The notes under the pieces: model-generated
What the model was told of the DNA's origin: nothing
Database searches by the model: none
What the model saw: only the letters and a program-made list of their open reading frames with translations
Program-made: the position numbers and the translations under genes
Part shown: positions 8,089 through 16,312 of the stretch, one piece after another
How positions within the stretch are numbered: the stretch's first letter is position 1
How the letters are laid out: each line of letters begins with the position of its first letter
NCBI RefSeq assembly: GCF_001685355.1
Contig: NZ_CP016438.1
Location: forward strand, 7,378,001 to 7,442,000
Length of the DNA: 64,000 nucleotides
Source of the DNA: Streptomyces lincolnensis
GTDB lineage: Bacteria; Actinomycetota; Actinomycetes; Streptomycetales; Streptomycetaceae
Reading direction: 5' to 3'

Positions 8089-8750
8089 CGCTTCACCGCC
8101 ACCTTCTTGCCCACCCAGCCCATGATCAGGCCGGTCGGCAGCGTCAGACACACGAAACCGAACGCGAAGACCGCGGAGATCAGGATCAGCTGAGCCTCGT
8201 TCTCGATCATCTCCTTCATCAGCAGGGCCGCCTCGGCGACGCCGATCGCGGCGGCCACCGTGGTGTTCTTGGTGAGGGCGATGAGAACGTTCGCCAGCGG
8301 GCCGACCACCGAGCGGAACGCCTGCGGCAGGATCACCAGCGTCAGCACCTGGGTGAAGTTCAGGCCGATGGCGCGGGCCGCTTCCGCCTGGCCGATGGGC
8401 ACCGTGTTGATACCGGACCGCAGCGCCTCGCACACGAAAGCGGACGTGTAGGCCACCAGGCCCAGCACGGCGAGCCGGAAGTTGGTGGTGTCGATGATGT
8501 CCGAGCCCATGGTGACGTTGAACGTCTGGAACAGGCCCAGCGAGGTGAACAGGATGATCACGGTCAGCGGTGTGTTCCGCACGGTGTTCACATACACGGT
8601 GCCGAAGCCGCGCATCAGTGGCACCGGCCCTACGCGCATGGCGGCCAGCAGGGTTCCCCAGATCAGGGAGCCGACGGCCGAGAGCAGTGTGAGCTGCACG
8701 GTCACCCAGAAGGCACCCAGCAGGTCGTAATCAGCAAGAAAGTCGAACAC
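8085..8750 (-). CDS. gluC: Glutamate ABC transporter permease GluC
   Basis: 221-residue membrane subunit of the glutamate importer. It is a HisM-type permease of about five helices starting LLGAFWVTVQLTLLSAVGSLIWG, with the ATPase-contact loop EAARAIGLNFTQVLTLVILPQAF. It lies downstream of the receptor gene gluB; the gap of 74 nt contains a strong stem-loop, and gluC overlaps gluD by 4 nt. Pairing of two homologous permeases (GluC/GluD) with one receptor and one ATPase is standard for polar amino acid importers. Confidence 0.94.
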   Translation of the reverse strand: MFDFLADYDLLGAFWVTVQLTLLSAVGSLIWGTLLAAMRVGPVPLMRGFGTVYVNTVRNTPLTVIILFTSLGLFQTFNVTMGSDIIDTTNFRLAVLGLVAYTSAFVCEALRSGINTVPIGQAEAARAIGLNFTQVLTLVILPQAFRSVVGPLANVLIALTKNTTVAAAIGVAEAALLMKEMIENEAQLILISAVFAFGFVCLTLPTGLIMGWVGKKVAVKR

Positions 8751-8785
8751 GATCTCCCGCGCTTCCGCGTGTCGAGGGCCCCGGC

Positions 8786-8807
8786 GCGCCGGTCCGTGGA
8801 CCGGCGC
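8786..8807 (-). other. Intercistronic stem-loop gluB/gluC
   Basis: GCGCCGGTCC and its exact complement are separated by only 2 nt, giving effectively an 8-bp stem with a 6-nt loop, between gluB and gluC. Such hairpins after binding-protein genes often stabilise the upstream message or attenuate read-through, which would allow more receptor than permease. This role is inferred. Confidence 0.5.
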
Positions 8808-8824
8808 ACCCGTCAGGCGTTACT

Positions 8825-9667
8825 TCAGCTCTTGATGTCGCCGATCTTCGGCGCGGGCTCGTTCTTGTAGCCGGCCGGACCCAGGTTCTTGTCCACGGCC
8901 TTCTTCCAGGAACCGTCGGAGACCATCTTCTCCAGGGCGGTGTTGATCTTCGCCTTGAGGTCGCTGCCCTTCTTGACGCCGATGCCGTAGTTCTCGTTGG
9001 TCATCTTGAAGCCGCCGAGCTTGAACTTGCCCTTGAAGTTCGCCTGCGAGGCGTAACCGGCGAGGATCGAGTCGTCCGTGGTCAGCGCGTCGATGGCCTT
9101 GCTCTGTAGGCCGTTCAGGCAGGCCGAGTAGGTCGGGTACTGCTGGAGCTGGGCCTTGGGAGCCAGCTTCTCCTTGACGTTCTGCGCCGAGGTCGAGCCG
9201 GTCACCGAGCAGAGCTTCTTGCTGTTGAGGTCCGACGGCGACTTGATGGAGTCGTCGTCGGCGCGGACCAGGACGTCCTGGTGGGCCAGCAGGTACGGGC
9301 CGGCGAAGTCGACCTTCTTCTGACGCTCCTCGTTGATCGAGTACGAGGCGGCGATGAAGTCGACGTCACCACGCTGGAGCATGGTCTCGCGGTCGGCGCT
9401 CTTCGACTCCTTCCACTCGATCTGGTCCGCGTTGTAGCCGAGCTCCTTGGCGACGTACGTGGCCACGTCGACGTCGAGACCCGCGTAGCCCTGCGGGGTC
9501 TTCTGGCCGATGCCGGGCTGGTCGAACTTGATGCCGACGGTGATCTTCTTGTCGCCGCCGGAGGAGCCGGAACCGTTGCCGTCGCCGTCGTCCGAGCCGC
9601 ACGCCGTGGCGGTGAGGCCGAGCGCGAGGACGGCGGCCGTGGCGGCGGTGACCTTGCGGAGCTTCAT
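8825..9667 (-). CDS. gluB: Glutamate-binding lipoprotein GluB
   Basis: Extracytoplasmic receptor of the glutamate importer. The 280-residue protein has a lipoprotein signal: MKLRKVTAATAAVLALG then LTATAC, giving a mature N-terminal lipid-modified cysteine, followed by a Gly/Ser/Asp linker. The family-3 amino-acid-binding fold follows (KITVGIKFDQPGIG, GLDVDVATYVAKELGYNADQ, MLQRGDVDFIAASYSI, GPYLLAHQDVLVRADD). ATG 9667 is chosen over ATG 9676 because AAAGGA lies 8 nt before it but overlaps the other. It lies between gluA and gluC. Confidence 0.94.
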   Translation of the reverse strand: MKLRKVTAATAAVLALGLTATACGSDDGDGNGSGSSGGDKKITVGIKFDQPGIGQKTPQGYAGLDVDVATYVAKELGYNADQIEWKESKSADRETMLQRGDVDFIAASYSINEERQKKVDFAGPYLLAHQDVLVRADDDSIKSPSDLNSKKLCSVTGSTSAQNVKEKLAPKAQLQQYPTYSACLNGLQSKAIDALTTDDSILAGYASQANFKGKFKLGGFKMTNENYGIGVKKGSDLKAKINTALEKMVSDGSWKKAVDKNLGPAGYKNEPAPKIGDIKS

Positions 9668-9776
9668 GGTGAACATCCTTTGCGTGGTGAAGAGATGCGA
9701 GCCGTCGAGGCGGGTGACTCAGGTTCGTCGGGCGCGCGGGGCGGGCCGTGGGTGGTGCGGGATCAGCGGTCCAGGA

Positions 9777-10553
9777 TCAGTGGTGCAGGATCTTGGACAG
9801 GAAGTCCTTGGCGCGGTCGCTTCGCGGGTTGCTGAAGAACTGGTCCGGCACAGCCTCTTCGACAATGCGGCCGTCGGCCATGAACACCACCCGGTTGGCG
9901 GCCGAACGGGCGAAGCCCATTTCGTGGGTGACGACGATCATCGTCATACCGTCCCGGGCGAGCTGCTGCATGACCTCCAGCACCTCGTTGATCATCTCGG
10001 GGTCGAGCGCCGACGTGGGCTCGTCGAAGAGCATGACCTTGGGGTCCATCGCCAGGGCGCGCGCGATGGCGACACGCTGCTGCTGGCCGCCGGACAGCTG
10101 TGCGGGGTACTTGTCCGCCTGTGTGGCCACGCCCACGCGGTCGAGCAGGGCGCGGGCCTTCTCCTCGGCCGCCTTCTTGTCGGCCTTGCGGACCTTGATC
10201 TGGCCCAGCATCACGTTCTCGAGCACGGTCTTGTGCGCGAAGAGGTTGAAGGACTGGAACACCATGCCGACGTCGGCGCGCAGCCGGGCCAGCTCCTTGC
10301 CCTCCTGGGGCAGTGGTTTTCCGTCGATGGCGATATCGCCGGAGTCGATCGTCTCCAGGCGGTTGATGGTGCGGCACAGGGTGGACTTACCGGACCCCGA
10401 GGGTCCGATGACCACGACAACCTCGCCGCGGGCGATCGTCAGGTCGATGTCCTGGAGTACGTGCAACGCGCCGAAGTGCTTGTTGACGCTCTTCAGGACG
10501 ACCAGTTCTCCGGTCGCGGCCACATCTTCCTTGGCCACCGATACTTCGGTCAT
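9777..10553 (-). CDS. gluA: Glutamate ABC transporter ATP-binding protein GluA
   Basis: ATPase of the glutamate importer and first gene of the operon; 258 residues. Walker A is GPSGSGKST, the signature is [19 protein letters not shown], and Walker B is [14 protein letters not shown]; the switch histidine is in IVVTHEMGF. The ATG at 10553 gives the normal family length; in-frame starts further upstream would extend into the regulatory region shared with gluR and encode nothing family-like. AGGAGG lies 22-17 nt upstream and a weaker GGAG is nearer. It is transcribed divergently from gluR-gluK. Confidence 0.94.
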   Translation of the reverse strand: MTEVSVAKEDVAATGELVVLKSVNKHFGALHVLQDIDLTIARGEVVVVIGPSGSGKSTLCRTINRLETIDSGDIAIDGKPLPQEGKELARLRADVGMVFQSFNLFAHKTVLENVMLGQIKVRKADKKAAEEKARALLDRVGVATQADKYPAQLSGGQQQRVAIARALAMDPKVMLFDEPTSALDPEMINEVLEVMQQLARDGMTMIVVTHEMGFARSAANRVVFMADGRIVEEAVPDQFFSNPRSDRAKDFLSKILHH

Positions 10554-10645
10554 CGCTCTCTGGCTCCGTCCTCCTCGGTTTCGGAGGACCTTAGTAACCC
10601 ATGCCACCTGCGTCATTACATCTGAGGGGAATCTGAGGATCACGA

Positions 10646-10661
10646 TCCGATAGCAATCGGA
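10646..10661. promoter_or_regulatory. Perfect inverted repeat, candidate operator for the gluA promoter
   Basis: TCCGAT-AGCA-ATCGGA, perfect 6-bp arms, 93 bp upstream of the gluA ATG. Position and symmetry suit a transcription-factor site. Confidence 0.4.
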
Positions 10662-10805
10662 CACGTGTCGTAGCACTTGCGAGCTGGGCGCGTATCGGCC
10701 GGGTAACGGAAGGCTCGCGCAACCGGAACCCTCTTGACGCCGTCCTCGTCCATCAGCGTGACTGCCATGTGCACCCGCGCGCGTGCTCGCGTTTTTGCAC
10801 CATGC

Positions 10806-10828
10806 TGAGTACTCGTTCCGAGTGCTCA
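10806..10828. promoter_or_regulatory. Near-perfect inverted repeat upstream of gluR
   Basis: TGAGTACTCG and CGAGTGCTCA form 10-bp arms with one mismatch around TTC, ending 36 bp before the gluR GTG. A candidate GluR (or other) operator. Confidence 0.4.
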
Positions 10829-10864
10829 TTCTGATCGTACGTCCGATGAACGAAGGGGGCCTGG

Positions 10865-11551
10865 GTGAGACTGCTCCTTGTCGAGGACGACAACCATGTC
10901 GCCGCGGCTCTGTCCGCGGTACTGGCGCGCCACGGTTTCGACGTCACACACGCCCGCAGCGGCGAGGAGGCCCTCCAGGCCCTCGTCCCGGAAGGCGCGG
11001 GCTTCGGAGTCGTTCTCCTCGACCTGGGACTGCCCGACCAGGACGGCTACGAGGTGTGCGGCAAGATCCGCAAGCGCACCAGCACGCCGGTGATCATGGT
11101 CACCGCCCGTGCCGACGTGCGCTCACGCATCCACGGCCTCAACCTCGGCGCCGACGACTACGTGGTCAAGCCGTACGACACCGGGGAGCTGCTGGCCAGG
11201 ATCCACGCCGTCAGCCGGCGCACCCCCCATGAGGACGCCCACGGGGCCGGTGACGGCGCGCTGCGCCTCGGGCCGGTGCGGATCGAGCTGCCCACCCGGC
11301 AGGTCAGCGTGGACGGTTCGGTGGTCCAGCTGACCCGCAAGGAGTTCGACCTGCTCGCCCTGCTCGCCCAGCGACCGGGCGTGGTCTTCCGGCGGGAGCA
11401 GATCATCAGCGAGGTGTGGCGCACCAGTTGGGAGGGGACGGGACGCACCCTGGAGGTGCATGTCGCGTCCCTGCGCGCCAAGTTGCGCATGCCCGCGCTG
11501 ATCGAGACCGTACGTGGCGTGGGCTACCGGCTCGTCGCCCCGGGCTCGTAG
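10865..11551 (+). CDS. gluR: Response regulator GluR (OmpR/PhoB type)
   Basis: 228-residue response regulator. The receiver domain (1-118) has the acidic pocket VEDD, phospho-acceptor D53 in [11 protein letters not shown]80 (VTAR) and K102 in VVKPYD. A winged-helix DNA-binding domain follows (about 130-226; [35 protein letters not shown]). It starts at GTG with AAGGGGG five bases upstream. It is followed after 9 bp by its kinase and is divergent from gluABCD, matching the GluR-GluK system described in S. coelicolor, which senses glutamate and activates its uptake. The assignment rests on this gene arrangement plus family features. Confidence 0.88.
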   Translation: MRLLLVEDDNHVAAALSAVLARHGFDVTHARSGEEALQALVPEGAGFGVVLLDLGLPDQDGYEVCGKIRKRTSTPVIMVTARADVRSRIHGLNLGADDYVVKPYDTGELLARIHAVSRRTPHEDAHGAGDGALRLGPVRIELPTRQVSVDGSVVQLTRKEFDLLALLAQRPGVVFRREQIISEVWRTSWEGTGRTLEVHVASLRAKLRMPALIETVRGVGYRLVAPGS

Positions 11552-11560
11552 CGGGGTCGG

Positions 11561-12961
11561 GTGCGCACACGTCTGCTCCCGCTGCTCATCATCCTGATGG
11601 CGGCCGTCCTGCTCGCGCTCGGCATCCCGCTGGCCGCGAGCGTGGCGGCGGCCCAGCAGCAGCGCGTGGTCGTCGACCGGATCGACGACACGGCACGCTT
11701 CGCGGCCCTCGCCCAGTACGTCACCGACACGGCGGGCGGGGCCAACGAACGCCAGGAGACCCTGAGCAGCGAACTCGCCAGCTACCACGAGGTCTACGGC
11801 ATCAGCGCGGGCGTCTTCTACCGCAACGGCACCGACATGGCCAAGGCCCCGGCGAGCCTCGTCCTGCCGGGTGAGAACGACACGGGCGAGGTGCGCGCCG
11901 CGTTCGACGAGGCGCTGACCGGACGGCGCAGCCACGACCCCAAGCAGGTGTGGCCCTGGCAGCGGCACAGCCTGGTCGTCGCCTCGCCGGTCATCCGGGA
12001 CGGCGACGTCGTCGCGGTCGTGCTCACCGACTCGCCCACCGGGCCGATGCGTTCGCGGATCCTGCACGGCTGGCTGGTCATCGGGGCCGGCGAGATCGCC
12101 GCGATGCTGCTGGCCGTGGGCGCGGCCCTGCGGCTGACGGGCTGGGTGCTGCGTCCCGTGCGGGTCCTGGACGCCACCACCCACGCGATCGCCAGCGGCC
12201 GTCTGAAGTCCCGGGTGGCGGCCGCCGGCGGGCCCCCGGAACTTCGGCGCCTGGCCCACGCGTTCAACGAGATGGCGGACAACGTCGAGGACGTCCTGGA
12301 GCAGCAGCGCGCCTTCGTCGCCGACGCCTCGCACCAGCTGCGCAACCCGCTCGCGGCGCTGCTGCTGCGCATCGAACTGCTCGCCTTCGAGCTTCCGGAG
12401 GGAAACCAGGAGATCGCCTCCGTCCAGGCCGAGGGCAAGCGGCTGGCGCAGGTCCTGGACGACCTGCTCGACCTGGCCCTGGCCGAGCACACCGAGGCGA
12501 CCATGAGCATCACCGACATCGGCGCGCTGACCGCCGAGCGCGTCGCGGCCTGGACACCGACGGCCGAGGCCAAGGGTGTACGCCTGGTGGGGGACTGCCC
12601 GGCCACGACCGCCTGGGCCGACCCGGTCACGCTGTCCAGCGCGCTGGACGCCGTCATCGACAACGCCGTCAAGTTCACTCCGAAGGACGAGACCGTCGAG
12701 GTGACCGTCGCCGCCAACGGCGGGACGTCGACCGTCGTGGTCACCGACCGCGGCCCGGGCCTGACCGACGAGGAACTCACCCGCGTCGGCGACCGCTTCT
12801 GGCGCAGTGGCCGCCACCAGAACATCAAGGGCTCCGGCCTCGGCCTGTCCATCTCCCGGGCCCTGCTCGCCGCGGGCGACGGCTCGATCACTTACGACCA
12901 CCATGAGCCTCATGGCTTGAAAGTGACGGTCACGGTCCCGCGGTCGCGGCCACTGAGGTGA
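11561..12961 (+). CDS. gluK: Sensor histidine kinase GluK
   Basis: 466-residue membrane kinase. TM1 is at about 6-27 (LLIILMAAVLLALGIPLAA), followed by an extracytoplasmic sensor of about 140 residues, TM2 near 170-190 and a HAMP region (RPVRVLDATTHAIASG). The H-box is ADASHQLRNPLAALLLRIE with H258, and the ATPase domain has N (VIDNAVKFTP), G1 (VTDRGPGL) and G2 (GSGLGLSIS) boxes. It starts at GTG 11561, 9 bp after gluR. In the S. coelicolor orthologue the external domain is believed to sense glutamate. It converges with a TAXI binding-protein gene that could be a periplasm-like partner. Confidence 0.87.
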   Translation: MRTRLLPLLIILMAAVLLALGIPLAASVAAAQQQRVVVDRIDDTARFAALAQYVTDTAGGANERQETLSSELASYHEVYGISAGVFYRNGTDMAKAPASLVLPGENDTGEVRAAFDEALTGRRSHDPKQVWPWQRHSLVVASPVIRDGDVVAVVLTDSPTGPMRSRILHGWLVIGAGEIAAMLLAVGAALRLTGWVLRPVRVLDATTHAIASGRLKSRVAAAGGPPELRRLAHAFNEMADNVEDVLEQQRAFVADASHQLRNPLAALLLRIELLAFELPEGNQEIASVQAEGKRLAQVLDDLLDLALAEHTEATMSITDIGALTAERVAAWTPTAEAKGVRLVGDCPATTAWADPVTLSSALDAVIDNAVKFTPKDETVEVTVAANGGTSTVVVTDRGPGLTDEELTRVGDRFWRSGRHQNIKGSGLGLSISRALLAAGDGSITYDHHEPHGLKVTVTVPRSRPLR

Positions 12962-13102
12962 GACGCGGTACGGCACGAGGACCAGGTTCTGTACGCCGTA
13001 CGGGTGAGGGCCCGGTCCTGTTGCGCGTCGCCCTGCGTACGCCCCGCACGCGGGCCTCTCTACGCCGTTGCTCGGGATGTCGTACGGCAGGTGCCTGAGG
13101 GT

Positions 13103-14098
13103 CTACGGCTTGACGGAGCGGTAGTAGCGCCGGGCGCCGTCGTGGAGGGGGAGCGGGTCGGTGTAGATCGCGGTGCGCAGGTCGACGAGCTGGGCGGAGT
13201 GGACGACGCTGCCGATGCCGTCGCGGCTGCGGATCACCGTCCGGGTCACCCACTCGGTGAGCCGGGGGTCCATGTTCTCGCGGGTGATCAGCAGGTTGGA
13301 GACCGCCAGCGTCGGCACGGTCGCCCCCTTCTGGATCGAGGGGTAGGCCGACTCCGGCATGTTGGTGGCGCGGTAGTAGTGGGTGGCGCCGCCCTGGGCG
13401 TGCAGCTTGGAGACGAGACCGGGGCTGATCGGCACGAACCGGAACCGGTGCGAGCCGACGACATCCTCCAGACCCTTCGTCGGCAGGCCGCCCGACCAGA
13501 AGAACGCGTCGATGCCCTTCCCCAGCAGCTCGGGGCCGGTGTTGATGCCCTCCGACGAGGCCGTGATGTCCTTGTCCGGGTTGATGTCCGACGCCTCCAG
13601 CACGCGGTCGGCGATCAGGCGTACGCCCGACTGGGGGCGCCCTATGGCCACCCGCTTGCCCTTGAGGTCGGCGACGGAACGTATGTCCGAGTCGGTCGGC
13701 ACGACGAGCTGGACGTAGTCGTCGTACAGGCGGGCGACCCCGCGCAGCCGGTCCGCGAGTTCCGGGTGCTCGAACTCGAAGGTCTCCACGGCGTCGGCCG
13801 CGACTATGGCGAAGTCGGCTTCACCGGCCGCCACGCGCGCGACGTTCTCCTGGGAGCCGTCGCTGGTGAGCAGCTTCACGTTCAGGTCCGGCATGTCCCT
13901 GGCGAGCTGGGGGCGCAGTTCGGTGCCGTACTGCTGGTAGACCCCGGCCTCCGTCCCCGTGCTGATCGTGATCGTCCCGCTCGGAGGCGCCTCGCCCAGG
14001 GGCAGCAGCCACCACAGCAGCAACCCGAGAACGACGAACCCGGCGGCGGCACCTTGCAGGGCCCGGCGCCTGCCGATACGGGGGAACACCTTGGACAT
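13103..14098 (-). CDS. TAXI-family TRAP-type solute-binding protein
   Basis: 331-residue extracytoplasmic binding protein of the TAXI subfamily, tethered by an N-terminal helix (GRRRALQGAAAGFVVLGLLL). Family marks are TITISTGTEAGVYQQYG, the substrate-loop LLTSDGSQENVARVAAGEADFAI, GKRVAIGRPQSGVRLIADRVL and DAFFWSGGLPT. TAXI proteins normally serve a fused 4TM-12TM TRAP permease, and characterised members bind glutamate or glutamine. No TRAP permease is encoded nearby. The gene converges with gluK beside gluABCD, so it could instead present ligand to GluK. The arginine pair before the signal helix resembles, but does not meet, a Tat motif. Confidence 0.9.
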   Translation of the reverse strand: MSKVFPRIGRRRALQGAAAGFVVLGLLLWWLLPLGEAPPSGTITISTGTEAGVYQQYGTELRPQLARDMPDLNVKLLTSDGSQENVARVAAGEADFAIVAADAVETFEFEHPELADRLRGVARLYDDYVQLVVPTDSDIRSVADLKGKRVAIGRPQSGVRLIADRVLEASDINPDKDITASSEGINTGPELLGKGIDAFFWSGGLPTKGLEDVVGSHRFRFVPISPGLVSKLHAQGGATHYYRATNMPESAYPSIQKGATVPTLAVSNLLITRENMDPRLTEWVTRTVIRSRDGIGSVVHSAQLVDLRTAIYTDPLPLHDGARRYYRSVKP

Positions 14099-14477
14099 GC
14101 GCGTGATCCTGCCAGCCGGTGCGCGGTGCTGACCAGGGGCGGTGTGGGGAGGGGTGGGGGTCTGCGGGCGCCGGGGGATCGCGCGCGGGCGGCCCGGGGC
14201 TTGGCCGTGGCCCTTTCTCGGGGCTGTCGGCGGGCGTCCTGGGGGCTGTGGCGGCCTGTCCCGGGGCCCTCGGTGGACGATCCCGGTCGGTTGTCAGTGG
14301 TGGCCGCTAATGTCGATGTATGAGCTCCTCGCGCGACCCGGCCGTCGGGGCCCAGCGTTCCGCCCCGCCGGCGGACCGGCGTGCTGGCACCCCAGGTCTC
14401 CACCGGGCCGACGCTTCGCCGAACCGGGGCCCGCCGATCCGGCCTCCGCCGACCCGAGCCCCCGCCCCACCCACCAG
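14099..14477. other. 379-bp gap with possible gene remnant
   Basis: Between the divergent ends of the TAXI gene and the antiporter. The left half is G-rich filler without clear hairpins. From 14308 there is a good leaderless-type start (TAATGT, 6 nt, ATG 14320), annotated separately. The stretch 14440-14515 is extremely C-rich. Confidence 0.5.
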
Positions 14478-14607
14478 TCACCGACCCCCCGTCCCCCCAT
14501 CTCCCCCCACCGATGCCTGCGTCTCCGTCGCCGGTGTCGTCGGTCCGAGAGGTCGCGTGCCGGCGGAGCGGCGGCGGGTCCAGCGGGAGGCGAGGGGTTC
14601 CGTGTAG
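14320..14607 (+). other. Possible truncated gene with leaderless start
   Basis: An ORF of 95 codons starts MSSSRDPAVGAQRSAPPADR after TAATGT and exactly 6 nt, a spacing seen at several real starts in this window. It then becomes Pro/Arg-rich and runs antisense over the last 130 bases of the antiporter gene. I do not recognise it. It may be the 5' remnant of a deleted gene or a false ORF with a chance promoter. Confidence 0.22.
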
Positions 14608-15722
14608 CGGGCGGTGAGGGGGCCGAGGACGACGAGGATGAGGACGTAGGCCGTGGCGAGGGGGCCGAGGGACGGTTCGATGCCGGCGCTGACCGCGAGT
14701 CCGGCGATGACGATGGAGAACTCGCCGCGGGCGACGAGCGCGCCGCCGGCGCGCCAGCGGCCCTTGACGGAGACCCCGGCCCGCCGTGCCGCCCAGTACC
14801 CGGTGGCGATCTTCGTCGCCGCGGTGACGAGCGCGAGGGCGAGGGCGGGCAGCAGGACGGGCGGGATGCTGGCCGGGTCGGTGTGCAGGCCGAAGAAGAC
14901 GAAGAAGACGGCGGCGAAGAGGTCACGCAGAGGGCTCAGCAGGGTGTGCGCGCCCTCGGCCACTTCCCCGGACAGCGCGATGCCGACCAGGAAGGCGCCC
15001 ACCGCCGCCGACACCTGGAGCTGCTGGGCGATGCCCGCGACCAGGATCGTCAGCCCGAGCACGACCAGCAGCAGCTTCTCGGGGTCGTCGCTGGAGACGA
15101 ACCGCGAGATGAGCCGGCCGTAGCGGACCGCCACGAACAGCACGAGACCGGCCGCGCCCAGCGCGATCGCCAGGGTCACACTGCCCGCCATCAGCCCGGC
15201 GCCGGCCACCAGCGCGGTGACGATGGGCAGATAGACCGCCATCGCCAGGTCCTCCAGGACGAGGACGCTGAGGATCACCGGTGTCTCCCGGTTGCCGACC
15301 CGGCCCAGGTCGCCGAGGACCTTCGCGATGACGCCGGACGAGGAGATCCAGGTGACGCCCGCGAGGACGACGGCCGCCACCGGGCCCCAGCCCAGCAGCA
15401 GCGCCACCGCCGCGCCCGGCAGGGCGTTGAGGGCGCCGTCGACGAGACCGGCCGGGTAGTGGGACTTGAGGTTGGTGACCAGGTCACCGGCCGAGTACTC
15501 CAGGCCGAGCATCAGCAGCAGCAGGATGACGCCGATCTCGGCGCCCGTCGCGACGAACTCCTCGCTCGCCCCGAGCGGCAGCAGACCGCCCTCACCGAAG
15601 GCCAGCCCGGCCAGCAGATACAGCGGGATCGGCGAGAGCCGGAAACGGGCGGCGAACCGGCCGAGCAGGCCGAGGCCGAGGATGATGGAACCGAACTCGA
15701 TCAGCAGGACCGCGGAATGCAC
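14478..15722 (-). CDS. Cation:proton antiporter (KhtU/CPA2 type)
   Basis: 414-residue membrane protein of the CPA2 Na+(K+)/H+ exchanger family with 12-13 predicted helices. Family features include IEFGSIILGLGLLGRFA in helix 1, FRLSPIPLYLLAGLAFGEGG, LLLMLGLEYS, the discontinuous-helix segment WISSSGVIAKVLGDLGR, SVLVLEDLAMAVYLP and ARGEFSIVIAGL. The C-terminal tail after TARYTEPLA is disordered and lacks an attached TrkA domain; instead a separate TrkA-C protein is encoded 4 nt upstream. That two-gene layout matches KhtT-KhtU. Start GTG 15722 was chosen because it begins right before the first helix. Confidence 0.88.
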   Translation of the reverse strand: MHSAVLLIEFGSIILGLGLLGRFAARFRLSPIPLYLLAGLAFGEGGLLPLGASEEFVATGAEIGVILLLLMLGLEYSAGDLVTNLKSHYPAGLVDGALNALPGAAVALLLGWGPVAAVVLAGVTWISSSGVIAKVLGDLGRVGNRETPVILSVLVLEDLAMAVYLPIVTALVAGAGLMAGSVTLAIALGAAGLVLFVAVRYGRLISRFVSSDDPEKLLLVVLGLTILVAGIAQQLQVSAAVGAFLVGIALSGEVAEGAHTLLSPLRDLFAAVFFVFFGLHTDPASIPPVLLPALALALVTAATKIATGYWAARRAGVSVKGRWRAGGALVARGEFSIVIAGLAVSAGIEPSLGPLATAYVLILVVLGPLTARYTEPLASRWTRRRSAGTRPLGPTTPATETQASVGGDGGTGGR

Positions 15723-15726
15723 CGGT

Positions 15727-16212
15727 TCACTCCCGCCCGAGTATCGTCGCGGCGGCGTCGACGCCCTCACGGGTGCCGATCACGATGAGGGTGTCCCCGC
15801 CGGCCAGCCGGAAGTCCGGCGCCGGCGACGGGATCGCCTCCGCCCGCCGCAGCACCGCCACCACCGAGGCGCCGGTGTCGGTCCGCATCCTGGTCTCGCC
15901 CAGCACCCGGCCGTTCCACCGCGAGGTCGCGGCGACCTCGATCCGCTCGGCGACCAGCCCGAGATCCGTGGTGTAGAGCAGGCTCGCGCTGTGGTGGGAC
16001 GGCTTCAGCGCGTCGATCAGGGCCCCCGCCTCGGCGCCGGTCAGCCGCGTGGACTGCGCGCAGGAGTCCGGGTCGTCGGCCCGGTACACGCTCACCGTGC
16101 GGGCCCCGTCGCGGTGCGCCACCACGGACAGATGGCGGTCTTCCCGGGTGACGAGGTCGTACTGGACCCCGATACCCGGCAGCGGCGTCGCCCTCAGGCG
16201 TGGAGCAGACAC
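15727..16212 (-). CDS. TrkA-C domain regulatory subunit of the antiporter (KhtT-like)
   Basis: 161 residues, GTG start with AGGGGAG upstream. The N-terminal half (GIGVQYDLVTREDRHLSVVAHRDG) resembles KhtT. The C-terminal half is a TrkA-C/RCK_C domain (about 85-160: IEVAATSRWNGRVLGETRMRT, VVAVLRRAEAIPSPAPDFRL, GDTLIVIGTREGVDAAATIL). In KhtTU the small subunit gates K+/H+ exchange in response to nucleotides and pH. Tight coupling to the exchanger downstream (4-nt gap) supports the same role here. Confidence 0.88.
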   Translation of the reverse strand: MSAPRLRATPLPGIGVQYDLVTREDRHLSVVAHRDGARTVSVYRADDPDSCAQSTRLTGAEAGALIDALKPSHHSASLLYTTDLGLVAERIEVAATSRWNGRVLGETRMRTDTGASVVAVLRRAEAIPSPAPDFRLAGGDTLIVIGTREGVDAAATILGRE

Positions 16213-16300
16213 GTTTCTCCCCTAGCTTCTCGGTGCGGTCGGACAGTCCGTGCGTTCCTGATGATCACGAGTGCCCGGTCTGCATGCTGCCACCCACACG

Positions 16301-16312
16301 TACGGTGGCGAC
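16301..16312 (+). promoter_or_regulatory. -10 element for a leaderless histidine kinase mRNA
   Basis: TACGGT (16301-16306) followed by exactly 6 nt and ATG 16313. No ribosome-binding site precedes the ATG, consistent with transcription starting at the A of the start codon. Confidence 0.5.

Larger units (their letters stand above)
10554..10864. promoter_or_regulatory. gluA / gluR divergent regulatory region
   Basis: This 311-bp region has no gene and must carry the gluA and gluR promoters. It contains two inverted repeats annotated separately (10646-10661 and 10806-10828). In S. coelicolor the orthologous gluR-gluA interval is, to my knowledge, the target of GluR. I could not assign -35/-10 boxes confidently on either strand. 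Confidence 0.6.
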
